Assembly (NCBI RefSeq): GCF_900103405.1
Contig: NZ_FNHX01000010.1
Span: forward strand, 62,001 to 126,000
Reading direction: 5' to 3'
Length of the DNA stretch: 64,000 nucleotides
From: Polaromonas sp. JS666
GTDB lineage: Bacteria; Pseudomonadota; Gammaproteobacteria; Burkholderiales; Burkholderiaceae_C
Part shown: piece by piece, positions 35,062-44,112 of the stretch
How the letters are laid out: each line of letters begins with the position of its first letter
How positions within the stretch are numbered: position 1 is the first letter of the stretch
Made by a program: the position numbers and the translations under genes
The notes under the pieces: model-generated
The model's database searches: none
Told to the model about the DNA's origin: nothing
Seen by the model: the letters and a program-made list of their open reading frames with translations, nothing else

Positions 35062-35595
35062 TTACCGGCCCTGATACGCCTTCAGCGGGCCAGGTTGCGC
35101 AAGTGCCTGAATGGAGCGCTGCCACCAGCCCACGTCGTGCCAGGCGTTCAACTTGTAGCCGACCTTTCGGTAGATCCCGAGCGGCTCAAACCCCATCGAT
35201 TCGTGGAGCGCCACACTCGCGGCGTTCGGAAGGGCAATACCGGCAAAGGCTTGTGCGTAACCCAATGTCTTCAGCTCCTCCAGCAGCGATTTGTAAAGCT
35301 GTTTACCAATGCCTTGGCCGCGGGCGTCACTGCGCACATAGGCTGTCACGTCCACGGACCACTGATAGGCGGCCCGTTCGCGATGCTTGCCGGCATAGAC
35401 ATAGCCGCTGACCCGGCCTGAAGCATCAAGACTCACCAGCCAGGGAAAGCGCTGCAGCGTGGTCGCTATGCGCGTCCCCATTTCATCAACCGTTGGCGGC
35501 TCCAGTTCGAATGAAATGGCTGTCTCGCGCACGATAGGGGCGTAGATCGCGGCAATGGCGGGGGCGTCATCTGTCGTGGCGGTACGGATATCCAT
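35062..35595 (-). CDS. GNAT N-acetyltransferase (phosphinothricin/methionine sulfoximine acetyltransferase-like)
   Basis: 177 residues from the ATG at 35595. The sequence follows the Pat/MnaT group: MDIRTATTDDAPAIAAIYAP, ISFELEPPTVDEM, WSVDVTAYVRSDARGQGIGK (acetyl-CoA loop) and FEPLGIYRKVGYKLNAWHDV. These enzymes acetylate amino-acid analogues such as methionine sulfoximine. A small hairpin (GGCCGG 35053-35058, CCGGCC 35065-35070) covers its stop codon. It converges on nagR and is not obviously part of that pathway. Confidence 0.92.
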   Translation of the reverse strand: MDIRTATTDDAPAIAAIYAPIVRETAISFELEPPTVDEMGTRIATTLQRFPWLVSLDASGRVSGYVYAGKHRERAAYQWSVDVTAYVRSDARGQGIGKQLYKSLLEELKTLGYAQAFAGIALPNAASVALHESMGFEPLGIYRKVGYKLNAWHDVGWWQRSIQALAQPGPLKAYQGR

Positions 35596-35817
35596 GGTTA
35601 AACGCGCGTGGGAAAAGGAGTTGCCGAAGTTTTCTCGTCCGGTATTTTGGCAGGAGCAGCAGCGTTCCAAATGCACAGGCCCCAAGGGCTGCGGAGATTC
35701 ACAAGGCACCCATTTTCCAGTGACCGAGGAAAACGGCAAAAACCCACCGACGTTCGGCGCAACGAGTCGACTGGCCGCTTTCGCTGCGAAACGGCTACCA
35801 GGTCGCAGATGCTCGAC

Positions 35818-36984
35818 CTAACGAAGCCCTGCTGCATTGGCTCGTGCCAATGGCTTCACGTGAGCCCGCAAGTGACTACAGATCTTGTTCAGATCGCTTT
35901 CAGGGTCACGGTTACCACGCGACAAGACCAGATCGGTTTGCACCACCATGTCCTCAAAGCGCGGGTTAGAGGCAAGGTACGCCAGAATCAGCCTGGAGTA
36001 GCCGGTGTCTCCGTCGTATCGGCACTGCGTTACCTCTCCCATCGCGTTGTAACGAGGCCGGCTGTCGTTGACCAGCGCCTCCAGCGCCACGATGTCGTGG
36101 AGCCGGCCGAGCCATGCCGGGAACTCGCTCTGGAGTTGCGATAGGCATGCGGCCACTTTGGCTGGTGTTGCCAGTGTGCCAAGCGCATTCAAAGCGTCGG
36201 ACAACTGGAGTACCGCCGTCTCCGTTGCGTGCAGGTCCGACGCCTGGTGCATGAATCCGTGCACATAGTTGTTGCAAACTTCGACGCGCGCGTCGAAGTG
36301 CATGGCACCTATCTCCGGCGTCGTTGAGTGGCGAAGGTACGCCTTGATCCGGTCTGCCGCAGTGGTCTTGACGAAAAGGTACGGGCGACCGGCGTCTTGA
36401 ACATACCCTCCGGCTTCCAGCATATCCGCCGCCATGCGAACGATTTCGTTCAGCGTCGCATCGATATCCGCGAACTTCCTGTCGAGCCTCGTAAAGAGAA
36501 GCCCGTTTCGTTCACCGTGCCGAAACCCGCACACCTCTTCAGCGAGGGCGGCAGGAACGCTGAAGACGGCATCGTGGCCGTGCTCTGAACGCGCCTTAAG
36601 CGCGGCATGCCGCAAAGACGCTACAGCTTTCGGCGGAACGCCTTCGATACTGAGGTGATCGGCCCCCTCTGCCAAAACATGGGAGACCGTCCAGACCCGC
36701 GCTCCGTCGCGGCAAAGAAACGCCATCGAGGCGTTGGTATTGTCATCTTCGGTGCATCCGACGACGATGCAATTCAGAGAGAGGACTTTCATCAAGAGCG
36801 GATCGATCATCGGATGAAAGAACTCGTTGAACACGATGACATACGAGCCGTTCGCCAAGCGTGCGCCCGACATGGGCACAGTACCTGCCTGCACGCTCTG
36901 TGCGCTGTCTGTCAAACCAAGCTCGGAAAGAACGTCTGCGCCGGCCTTTGCTGCCACGCTGATCCAAGAAAATCGATAGCCCAT
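35818..36984 (-). CDS. Soluble protein of unknown function
   Basis: 388 residues from the ATG at 36984, selected because GGGAGG sits at the right distance; a GTG at 36990 is also in frame. I do not recognise the family. There is no signal peptide or membrane segment. The first 190 residues look like one mixed alpha/beta domain (MGYRFSWISVAAKAGADVL, YVIVFNEFFHPMIDPLLM, VVGCTEDDNTNASMAFL). The second half is helical (AETAVLQLSDALNAL-type helices, PESDLNKICSHLRAHVKPLA end). It stands alone between a GNAT gene and an aminotransferase fragment, in a stretch with signs of rearrangement. Confidence 0.7.
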   Translation of the reverse strand: MGYRFSWISVAAKAGADVLSELGLTDSAQSVQAGTVPMSGARLANGSYVIVFNEFFHPMIDPLLMKVLSLNCIVVGCTEDDNTNASMAFLCRDGARVWTVSHVLAEGADHLSIEGVPPKAVASLRHAALKARSEHGHDAVFSVPAALAEEVCGFRHGERNGLLFTRLDRKFADIDATLNEIVRMAADMLEAGGYVQDAGRPYLFVKTTAADRIKAYLRHSTTPEIGAMHFDARVEVCNNYVHGFMHQASDLHATETAVLQLSDALNALGTLATPAKVAACLSQLQSEFPAWLGRLHDIVALEALVNDSRPRYNAMGEVTQCRYDGDTGYSRLILAYLASNPRFEDMVVQTDLVLSRGNRDPESDLNKICSHLRAHVKPLARANAAGLR

Positions 36985-37050
36985 TGCCACCTCCCGGCAC
37001 CGCTGTTAGATGTGAGGCATTAGAGCACGATGCTTAGGAATAATGAGATC

Positions 37051-37212
37051 CGCGGCGCAGGCCACCGGGTGCGCCGAGTAGGTGTAGCCGTGCGGGAATT
37101 CGAGCATGTAGTCGGGCCCGCCGGCAGCCATGAAGGTGTCGTAGATCTCCTGCTTCGCCGCCACGGCGCCCAGCGGCTGGACGCCATTGGTGACCTGCTT
37201 GGCCAGGTCCTG
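37051..37212 (-). pseudogene. Internal fragment of a class III omega-aminotransferase
   Basis: The minus strand reads QDLAKQVTNGVQPLGAVAA, then KQEIYDTFMAAGGPDYMLEF and PHGYTYSAHPVACAA. This matches the region around the PLP-lysine loop exit of beta-alanine/omega-amino-acid:pyruvate aminotransferases, which run to about 440 residues. Only about 54 residues remain, without the start, the catalytic lysine region or the end. The fragment stops abruptly beside the Old Yellow Enzyme gene, whose TAA is at 37215, so a deletion joined the two. Confidence 0.75.
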
Positions 37213-37214
37213 CT

Positions 37215-38279
37215 TTATTCGGGACCGATAGCGGGATAGTCGATATAGCCTTCCGCGCCACCGGCATAGAACAGCTGCGGCCGTACTTCGTTGAGCGGCG
37301 CACCGGTTTTCAGCCGCGCGACCAGGTCCGGATTGGCAAGTGCCATCGCACCCAGGGATTCCATGTCGGCAAGGCTTGCGGCCACGTCCGAGCCGACCTG
37401 CTCGCGCTTGCGGCCTGGGCGGTTCACGATCAGCACCCCGCCGAAGCCCTTGCGGATGTCCGCCAGGAGGGCGTCGTTGCCCGCATGGAGGACGTGCAGG
37501 TAAGCGATGCCCATTTTGTCGAACTCCGCCGCGAGGTAGCGGTAAAGATCATCATTGTCCCGCCCCTCGGCGATACCGCCCGCGGGGAATCCCGGCGATA
37601 CGCGGATGGCGGTTTTCTCGGGGCCGATGGCATCGGCGATCGCGCGTGCCACTTCGATGGCAAAGCGCGCGCGGTTTTCCATGGAGCCGCCGTACTCATC
37701 GGAGCGCTGATTCGCATTGGGAGCCAGGAACTGGTGTACCAGATAGCCGTTCGCGCCATGTATTTCCACGCCGTCCGCGCCCGCTTCGACGGCCCGCGCG
37801 GCGGCATGTGCGAAGTCGGCCACGGTTTGTCTGACTTCGGCGGTTGTCAGCTCGCGCGGTTCGGGAATGGCCTGCATGCCCTTGATCGTGAACATGTCGA
37901 CGCCGGGCGCGATGGCCGATGGCGCGACAGCTTGCCGATGATGCGGCGTGTTCTCGGGATGCGAGATACGCCCCACGTGCATCAGCTGCACGAACAGGCG
38001 CCCGCCGGCGGTATGGACGGCATCCGCGACCTTGTGCCAGCCGGCGACATGCGCGTCGGTGTAGATGCCGGGCGTGGCGAGATAGCCCTGCCCGTCGTCG
38101 GAGGGCTGCGTGCCCTCGGTGATCAGCAGGCCCATGGTCGCGCGCTGGGCGTAATACTCCGGCGCCAGATCGCTGGGCGTTCCGTCGGGCTTCGCCCGGC
38201 TGCGGGTCATCGGCGCCATGGCAAGCCGATGCGGCAGTTGCAGCTTGCCGACCTTGATGGGGGACCAGACATCATTCAT
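37215..38279 (-). CDS. Old Yellow Enzyme-family ene-reductase (NemA/XenB-like)
   Basis: 354 residues from the ATG at 38279, chosen for the AGGAGA at the proper distance; an ATG at 38300 is weaker. OYE features: LPHRLAMAPMTRSRAKPDGT, LITEGTQPSDDGQGY, the active-site HGANGYLVHQFLAP (His/Asn pair), NQRSDEYGGSMENRARF and GGVLIVNRP near the FMN phosphate. It reduces alkenes with an electron-withdrawing group, nitro compounds or quinones using NAD(P)H. It is followed, going upstream, by a quinone oxidoreductase gene on the same strand, suggesting an electrophile-stress operon under the LysR gene at 39442. Confidence 0.93.
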   Translation of the reverse strand: MNDVWSPIKVGKLQLPHRLAMAPMTRSRAKPDGTPSDLAPEYYAQRATMGLLITEGTQPSDDGQGYLATPGIYTDAHVAGWHKVADAVHTAGGRLFVQLMHVGRISHPENTPHHRQAVAPSAIAPGVDMFTIKGMQAIPEPRELTTAEVRQTVADFAHAAARAVEAGADGVEIHGANGYLVHQFLAPNANQRSDEYGGSMENRARFAIEVARAIADAIGPEKTAIRVSPGFPAGGIAEGRDNDDLYRYLAAEFDKMGIAYLHVLHAGNDALLADIRKGFGGVLIVNRPGRKREQVGSDVAASLADMESLGAMALANPDLVARLKTGAPLNEVRPQLFYAGGAEGYIDYPAIGPE

Positions 38280-38402
38280 TTCATATCTCCTGGGATACAT
38301 GGGTTAAAAAAAAGGGGGTGCCCGCTCTCGGAGCGGGACGTTGGGGTGCGATTCGTGGGGTGCGTTTCGGCATCGGCGCTGGAGGCCTTTTGAAGCGCCG
38401 GT

Positions 38403-39335
38403 TCAGTCGGAAAACCTCACCACGGTCTTGCCGCGTTGTGGATGCGTCCGGTTGCGTTCAATCGCCGCGGCCAGCTCGTCCAGGCGCACGACAGCGCTGA
38501 CCTCGGACTGCAAGCGGCCGTGCACCACGTCATCGGCGATGGCTTGCAAGCGCGCGGTATCCGGCGTGTTCTGGAACCAGAGGCCGCGGCGGCCCACCGG
38601 CGTGTTTGCCGCAATGTCGGGTGATGCGGTACTGACGATGGTGCCGTTTTCGGCAAGCACGGCCCATGAGCGGCTCAGCACGTCGCCGCCGGTGTAGTCG
38701 AGCACGAGGTCGATATCGCTCACGAGGTTTTCAAACTGTTCCTTGTCGTAGGCGATGACATGGTCCGCGCCAAGACCGCGGACATAGCCGCTGTGGCTGT
38801 CCCGGGCGGTGGCGTACACCACGGCGCCTGCCTGGTGCGCGTACTGCACCGCGAATCCGCCCAGGCCGCCGGCCGCGCCCTGGATCAGGATGCGCTGCCC
38901 GGAGCGGATTTCGCCGGCGAGGTGCAGGCTTTTCCATGCGGCCACCGAAGCCAGGGGCAAGGCGGCGGCTTGCACGAAGTCCAGCGCGTCGGGCACCGGG
39001 CTCAAATTGGCCTCGTTCACCGCGACCAGGTCGGCGTAGGCGCCCAGGCCTCCGAGCGGGCCCATGACCCGATCGCCTGTGCGCAACCGGGTAACGCCCG
39101 CGCCCACCGCTTCAACGACGCCAGCGAGCTCTATGCCCAGGATGGTTGGCAATTGCAGCGGGAAAGCGTCGCGGACATAGCCCTCGCGCAGCTTCCAGTC
39201 GAGCCCGTTGACGCCGGCGGCGTGGACGCGGACCAGCACCTGGCCCGCCCCCGCTACTGGCGGCGCGACCGGCGAAACCTTGAGAGAGTCGGGGCCGCCG
39301 TATTCCGTCAGTACCAATGCACGAATGTCATTCAT
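38403..39335 (-). CDS. Zinc-independent NAD(P)-dependent quinone/alkene oxidoreductase (MDR superfamily)
   Basis: 310 residues from the ATG at 39335. Features of the quinone oxidoreductase branch: ALVLTEYGGPDSLKV, VNGLDWKLREGYV, ILGIELAGVVEAVGAGV and the nucleotide loop GAAGGLGGFAVQYA. The cysteines for structural or catalytic zinc are missing, as expected here. It reduces quinones or enals. It is the first gene of the unit with the Old Yellow Enzyme, 123 bases apart, and is divergent from a LysR regulator. Confidence 0.92.
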   Translation of the reverse strand: MNDIRALVLTEYGGPDSLKVSPVAPPVAGAGQVLVRVHAAGVNGLDWKLREGYVRDAFPLQLPTILGIELAGVVEAVGAGVTRLRTGDRVMGPLGGLGAYADLVAVNEANLSPVPDALDFVQAAALPLASVAAWKSLHLAGEIRSGQRILIQGAAGGLGGFAVQYAHQAGAVVYATARDSHSGYVRGLGADHVIAYDKEQFENLVSDIDLVLDYTGGDVLSRSWAVLAENGTIVSTASPDIAANTPVGRRGLWFQNTPDTARLQAIADDVVHGRLQSEVSAVVRLDELAAAIERNRTHPQRGKTVVRFSD

Positions 39336-39441
39336 GAGAAACACCTTTGAGGTTTTGTTGCGTAGGACTCAACAATAGGGTGTTTCACATTAGATTCAAA
39401 GACTATAAAATTGAGATTACTTGTATCAATATTGAGACGCT

Positions 39442-40323
39442 ATGGATTTGAATGCCCTTGGGGACTTTCAACTGGTCGCCACCCACGGCGGTTTTGGAAA
39501 GGCCAGCCGCGCCAGCGGCCGGTCCAAGGCCACCTTGTCACGGCGTGTCGCCGATCTTGAGGAAGCATTGGGTATCCGGCTGATCGAGCGAGGCACCCGG
39601 CGCCTGGAGCTGACGGAAGCCGGCCAGCTGTTGCTGAGCAGAACGGAGGGACCGATGCACGAGGTCGCCGAGGCGGTCACCGCGACGCGAGACAGCCTCG
39701 CAACGCCGCGAGGCCGCCTGCGTGTCGCGGCACCGCTGCTATTTTCGCAAGTGGCGCTCGGGCGGATTGCCGCGCGGTTCCTGGCGAGCTATCCGGACGT
39801 GCAGATCGAAGCCGTGGCGGAGGATAGGCTCGTCAATCTCGTCGACGAGCATTTTGACGTGGCCATCCGCATCAACCCCTCCAGGGACAGCGCCCTGGTC
39901 GGCAGGTGTTTTGCGAAAGACCGGATGGTGCTTGCCGCCGCGCCCTCCGTTCAGATGCCGACGGGGCGTAAAGACACGCCTTTTCGCGTTCCGGCAGTCG
40001 TGACGCCCAGCTATCGCGACGGCGATGTCTGGTCCGTCAACAACGGTCAGTTCACCATCGAGCCGCACCCTGTTCTGCGCCTGTCTTCGCTTCTGATGGT
40101 GCGCGACGCCATCGCCGGCGGCGCAGGGGCGGCCATGATGCCGCAATCCATCATTGGAGACCTGCTTGAAAAGGGCGCACTCGTGTCATGGGGCATTGCC
40201 GGCGACGAAGTGGAACTTTGGGTTCTGCACACTTCCCGTCGTTTGCAGAGTCCCAAAGTTCGGGCCTTCGTGGAATTCATGTGCGCCCAGTACCCCAGTG
40301 GCTCGTTTGCCGTTCAAACCTGA
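39442..40323 (+). CDS. LysR-family regulator divergent from the oxidoreductase genes
   Basis: 293 residues. The winged helix (GGFGKASRASGRSKATLSRR, VADLEEALGIRLIERGTRRL) and the substrate domain (GRLRVAAPLLFSQVALGRIA, DVAIRINPSRDSALVG) match the CrgA/AaeR-like LysR subgroup, which often controls a neighbouring quinone or alkene reductase in response to electrophiles. The 106-base divergent gap should hold its operator; an AT-rich stretch at 39388-39439 is the likely site. The effector is unknown. Confidence 0.9.
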   Translation: MDLNALGDFQLVATHGGFGKASRASGRSKATLSRRVADLEEALGIRLIERGTRRLELTEAGQLLLSRTEGPMHEVAEAVTATRDSLATPRGRLRVAAPLLFSQVALGRIAARFLASYPDVQIEAVAEDRLVNLVDEHFDVAIRINPSRDSALVGRCFAKDRMVLAAAPSVQMPTGRKDTPFRVPAVVTPSYRDGDVWSVNNGQFTIEPHPVLRLSSLLMVRDAIAGGAGAAMMPQSIIGDLLEKGALVSWGIAGDEVELWVLHTSRRLQSPKVRAFVEFMCAQYPSGSFAVQT

Positions 40324-40377
40324 CTTTGCCTCCCACGGCCTCCAGCCCGAGGGATTCATCCCGGAATTGGTTCCGGG

Positions 40378-41541
40378 TCAGCTTGCCAGCGCGAGGCTCG
40401 CCACCTGGACAAACCAGCTGATGCCCAGCGGCAGCACCTCGTCGTTGAAGTCATAGCTGGGGTGGTGCAATGACGGGCTGTCTTCGCGCCGCGAGCCCGC
40501 GCCCTGGCCCAGCCAGAGGTAGGCGCCGGGCCGGGCCTGGAGCATGAAGGCAAAGTCCTCGGAGGTGAAGGCCGCCGACGGCGCCATCGAGGCCTTCAGC
40601 CCCGCGGCTTCGGCGGCGCGCAGGGCCAGCGCCGCTTCTTGCGGCGTGTTCACGGTGGCGGGGTAGTAGCGCACATACTCCACCTCGATTGCGGTGCCTG
40701 TCGCCTGGGCCACGCCTTGCGCGATCTGCCGGATGGCCGCTTCTATGGTGTCCTGCACGTCCGCATCAAAACTGCGCACCGTGCCTGTGAGTTCGACCGC
40801 CGAGGGCAGCACGTTGTGCGACTGGCCGCCGCTGATGCGTGTGACCGAGAGCACCGCGTTCTCGGTGGGCGGAATGCGGCGCGACGTGATGGTGTGCAGC
40901 TGCGAGACCAGCTCGCTCGCGGCGAGCACCGCATCGGGCGTGCGGTGCGGCTGGGCCGCATGGCCGCCGCGGCCCCGGACCACGATGTCGAAGCGGTCGG
41001 CCGCGGCCATGATGGCGCCCGGCCGCGTCTGGGCCGTGCCGGCGGGCAGCTCCGGCCAGTTGTGCAGGGCATAGACCGCGTCGCAGGGGAAGCGCTTGAA
41101 GAGCCCTTCCTGGACCATCACGCGTGCGCCCCCCCGGCCTTCCTCGGCCGGCTGGAAGATGAAGTTGACGGTTCCGTTGAAACGGCGCGTGCGCGCCAGC
41201 TGGCGTGCCGCGCCCAGCAGCATGGCGGTGTGCCCGTCGTGGCCGCAACCGTGGTGGACGCCGGGGAAGCGGCTGACATAAGGCTTCTGGCCTTGCTCGA
41301 GGATGGGCAGCGCATCCATGTCGGCGCGCAGGCCCACGCTGCGCCCCGCGGTGCCGGCGCGCAGCACGCCGACGACACCGGTGCCGCCCAGGCCTTCATG
41401 CACCTCCAGCCCCAGCTCGCGCAGGGCCGAGGCGACGATGCCGGCTGTGCGGTGCTCCTTGAAGGCGAGTTCCGGATGCGCGTGCAGGTCACGCCGCAGC
41501 GCGACCAGCTCGGGCAGCAGGTCCGCAATCTCCCCGGTCAT
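40378..41541 (-). CDS. M20-family amidohydrolase (hippurate hydrolase/N-acyl amino acid amidohydrolase-like)
   Basis: 387 residues. M20D features: DLHAHPELAFKEHRTAGIVA, GLRADMDALPI, the metal-binding HHGCGHDGHTAMLLGAA and the catalytic EEGRGGARVM. These enzymes cleave N-acyl bonds of amino acids such as hippurate or indole-acyl conjugates; the real substrate is unknown. The gene overlaps the stop of a short AraC regulator by 4 bases, so the two are co-translated. It converges on the LysR gene upstream. Confidence 0.92.
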   Translation of the reverse strand: MTGEIADLLPELVALRRDLHAHPELAFKEHRTAGIVASALRELGLEVHEGLGGTGVVGVLRAGTAGRSVGLRADMDALPILEQGQKPYVSRFPGVHHGCGHDGHTAMLLGAARQLARTRRFNGTVNFIFQPAEEGRGGARVMVQEGLFKRFPCDAVYALHNWPELPAGTAQTRPGAIMAAADRFDIVVRGRGGHAAQPHRTPDAVLAASELVSQLHTITSRRIPPTENAVLSVTRISGGQSHNVLPSAVELTGTVRSFDADVQDTIEAAIRQIAQGVAQATGTAIEVEYVRYYPATVNTPQEAALALRAAEAAGLKASMAPSAAFTSEDFAFMLQARPGAYLWLGQGAGSRREDSPSLHHPSYDFNDEVLPLGISWFVQVASLALAS

Positions 41542-41921
41542 TGGAAGGCCTGGCGTGCCGCCCGCGGCTGGCTGGCGGCCGTGAGGTACTGCCCGGGCGT
41601 CATGCCGAACTCGGTCTTGAAATGCCGCGAGAGATGGCTTTGGTCGTAGAAGCCCGCCTCGCTGGCCGCGCTGGCGACCGGCATGCCCTGCCGCATCAGG
41701 GCTTGCGCGCGCGCCAGGCGCAGCCGGCAGATGTAGCGATGCGGGGACACACCGACTTGCTGGCGGAACACGGTGGCAAAGCGCCAGATGCTGAGCCCGG
41801 CGAGACCGGCCAGCTCCGACAGCGCCAGCGCCTGGTTGAGGTTCTCATGGATGTGCCGCTGCACACGCTGGATCGCTGCGGCCGAGCGGGCAGGCGCCGG
41901 GATGCGGGGAGGAGGGTTCAT
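41538..41921 (-). CDS. Short AraC-type regulator (DNA-binding domain only)
   Basis: 127 residues from the ATG at 41921. Nearly all of it is the two-helix-turn-helix AraC domain: IQRVQRHIHENLNQALALSE, LAGLAGLSIWRFATVFRQQV and AASEAGFYDQSHLSRHFKTE, ending FGMTPGQYL. No ligand-binding domain is present, as in MarA/SoxS-type proteins, so activity may depend on its amount. An upstream in-frame ATG (42011) would add 30 residues without family support. It overlaps the M20 amidohydrolase by ATGA and should control that or the nearby amine genes. Confidence 0.88.
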   Translation of the reverse strand: MNPPPRIPAPARSAAAIQRVQRHIHENLNQALALSELAGLAGLSIWRFATVFRQQVGVSPHRYICRLRLARAQALMRQGMPVASAASEAGFYDQSHLSRHFKTEFGMTPGQYLTAASQPRAARQAFQ

Positions 41922-42041
41922 GCTGCAAGCGTAGGCCGGGCCCGCCGGAGATGGCACCGGAAACGGGCGCCGGCGCAGCAGCAAATGTCGAATCAGGTCG
42001 GGCTGCAGCAAAAGCTGCGGCCCCGCAGCCGCTCAGCCCGC

Positions 42042-42545
42042 TCAGGCGTGGGGCTGCATCAGCTGCTCGATGGGGTAGTAGTTCTTGACGAAGGGTGTCT
42101 TGATGACGATGTAGCTGAAGTACTTTTCGATGCCGATATTGGCCTCCAGCAGGCCCTCGACGATCTCCTGGTAGTGGTTCACGCCGCGCGTGACGAACTT
42201 CAGCAGGTAGTCGTAGCCGCCGCTGACCAGGTGGCATTCCACGATCTCGTCGATGGGGCGTATGCTCATCTCGAACTTGACGAAGTCCTCGCGCTTGTGG
42301 TCCTGCAGCGTGACTTCGGTGAACACCAGCAGCGTGTCGCCCAGTTTCTCGAGCCGGATCTGTGCGCCGTAGCCGGCGATATAACCGGCCTGCTCCAGCC
42401 GCTTCACGCGCACCAGGCAAGGGCTGGGCGAGAGGCCGACGGCGTCGGCGATTTCGACGTTCGAGGCGCGCCCGTTCTTTTGCAGGTGGCACAGGATGCG
42501 CAGGTCAAGGCGGTCGAGTTTGGGGTTGCCGGTGGAGGTGTTCAT
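42042..42545 (-). CDS. Lrp/AsnC-family regulator, copy 1
   Basis: 167 residues: an N-terminal helix-turn-helix (LDRLDLRILCHLQKNGRASN, ADAVGLSPSPCLVRVKRLEQ) and a C-terminal RAM ligand-binding domain (HLVSGGYDYLLKFVTRGVNH). Such proteins sense amino acids and often control adjacent transport or aminotransferase genes. It is 42 bases downstream of an aminotransferase gene in the same direction. It is closely similar to the Lrp protein at 51615. Confidence 0.93.
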   Translation of the reverse strand: MNTSTGNPKLDRLDLRILCHLQKNGRASNVEIADAVGLSPSPCLVRVKRLEQAGYIAGYGAQIRLEKLGDTLLVFTEVTLQDHKREDFVKFEMSIRPIDEIVECHLVSGGYDYLLKFVTRGVNHYQEIVEGLLEANIGIEKYFSYIVIKTPFVKNYYPIEQLMQPHA

Positions 42546-42587
42546 CGTTACCCCATTTAAGCAAGTTCCACGCCCAAGTCAATCAGG

Positions 42588-43988
42588 TCAAGCCAGTGCG
42601 CGCCGCACGTCGGGCTGCTCGAGCACGCTGTCCAGCGTGCGGTTCAGCCGCTCGAACATCTGCTCGAACTCCGAGGGCGTGAAGCACAGGGCCGGCGCAA
42701 AACCCAGGATGCTGTCGCCGAAAGCGCGGAAGATGAGGCCGTTCTCGTAAGCCGCTTTCGCGATGCGGTCGGGCAGTTGCAGGGCGGGGTCGAAGCCGGC
42801 CTTGGTGTATTTGTCGCTCACCAGTTCGAGCGCGCCCAGCAGCCCGCGCGAGCGCGCGTCGCCCACCAGCGGATGGCGCAGCATGGACCGCAAGCCGGCC
42901 TCGAAGTGGGGCGCGACGCGCTGGCCGTTGGCGAGGATGCCGCCTTCTTCATACAGCCGTATGACTTCCAGCGCCACCGCGGCGCTCACCGGGTGCGCGG
43001 AATAGGTGGCGCCGTGGCCCACCAGGGCGCCGGCCGGCGTGCCGTCGGCAATGCCGGCGTACACGCGCCCGGACATGAGCAGCGCGCCCATGGGCGCATA
43101 ACCGGAGGTCAGCCCCTTGGCGACCGTCATCAGGTCCGGCGACACGCCCTCGGCTTCGCAGGCGAACATCGGGCCGGTGCGGCCGAAGCCGGTGATCACC
43201 TCGTCGGCCACGAACAGGATGTCCAGCTCGCGGCAGGCCTGGTGCATGGCCTTGAGCCAGCCCGCGGGCGGCACGATCACGCCGCCCGAGCCCTGGATAG
43301 GTTCGCAGAAGAAGGCCGCGACGTTTTCCGCGCCCAGCGTGTTCACCTTCTCGCGCAGCGCGGCCACCGAAGCCGCGATCACCGCCTGCGGATCACTGCC
43401 CACCGGGCTGCGGTAGGGGTAAGGCGAGGGGATGTAATGTTGTTCAGGGCGCGGCAGGTCGAACCCCCGGTGGAAGGCCGGCAATGCCGTCAGGCCCGCG
43501 CCGGTGGAGGAGGAGCCGTGGTAGCCGCGTTCCAGCGCGATGAAGTGCTTCTTGCGAGGCCGGCCGGTGGCGTTGTAGTACTGCACGATGAGGCGCACCG
43601 CCGCATCAATGGCCTCGGAGCCGCCCAGTGTGAGGTACACATGCTCCAGCCCGGGCGGCGCGATCTCCACCAGCTTGGCGGCCAGGCGTATGGCCGGCTC
43701 GCTCGCGTAGCCGAAATAAGCCGTCGCGTAGGGCAGCTCGCGCATCTGGCGCGCGGCGGCTTCCACCACGCTTTCGTGGCCGTAGCCGATGTTCACGCAC
43801 CACAGGCCCGCGAAGGCATCGAGCAGTTCGCGGCCGTCGGCGTCGCGCAGCCAGGCGCCTTTGCCGGAGCGCAGCACCGTGGCGCCGCGTTGCTCGTGGC
43901 CGCGCCAGTTGGCCACGGGGTGGATCAGGTGCGCCCGGTCGAGCGCCACCAGCGAAGAATTGAGGGAAAGGGTTTTGGTGGACATCAT
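42588..43988 (-). CDS. Class III aminotransferase (omega-amino acid/diamine type)
   Basis: 466 residues from the ATG at 43988 (a second ATG follows at once). Class III blocks are clear: LRDADGRELLDAFAGLWCVN, YLTLGGSEAIDAAVRLIVQY, FFCEPIQGSGGVIVPP, DEVITGFGRTG and the PLP lysine region LMTVAKGLTSGYAPMGALL. The subgroup transfers amino groups from omega-amino acids, putrescine-like diamines or related amines to pyruvate; the donor is not predictable. It lies between the GhrA-like reductase and the Lrp gene. Confidence 0.93.
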   Translation of the reverse strand: MMSTKTLSLNSSLVALDRAHLIHPVANWRGHEQRGATVLRSGKGAWLRDADGRELLDAFAGLWCVNIGYGHESVVEAAARQMRELPYATAYFGYASEPAIRLAAKLVEIAPPGLEHVYLTLGGSEAIDAAVRLIVQYYNATGRPRKKHFIALERGYHGSSSTGAGLTALPAFHRGFDLPRPEQHYIPSPYPYRSPVGSDPQAVIAASVAALREKVNTLGAENVAAFFCEPIQGSGGVIVPPAGWLKAMHQACRELDILFVADEVITGFGRTGPMFACEAEGVSPDLMTVAKGLTSGYAPMGALLMSGRVYAGIADGTPAGALVGHGATYSAHPVSAAVALEVIRLYEEGGILANGQRVAPHFEAGLRSMLRHPLVGDARSRGLLGALELVSDKYTKAGFDPALQLPDRIAKAAYENGLIFRAFGDSILGFAPALCFTPSEFEQMFERLNRTLDSVLEQPDVRRALA

Positions 43989-44112
43989 GGGCACAAGCTT
44001 AGGCGCGAGTGCGCAGCGGGTGCTGCGGCTTGTCCCCTTGCGCGCGCACGACCATGCTGTTGTTTGCGGGCCTACGGTAGAAGATTCTGCGGGCCTGGGG
44101 CCCCTGGAGGCC

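Noticed and set aside
35053..35070. Hairpin between nagR and the GNAT gene as a terminator
   Set aside because: The stem is six pairs, overlaps the GNAT stop codon and has no T-tract.
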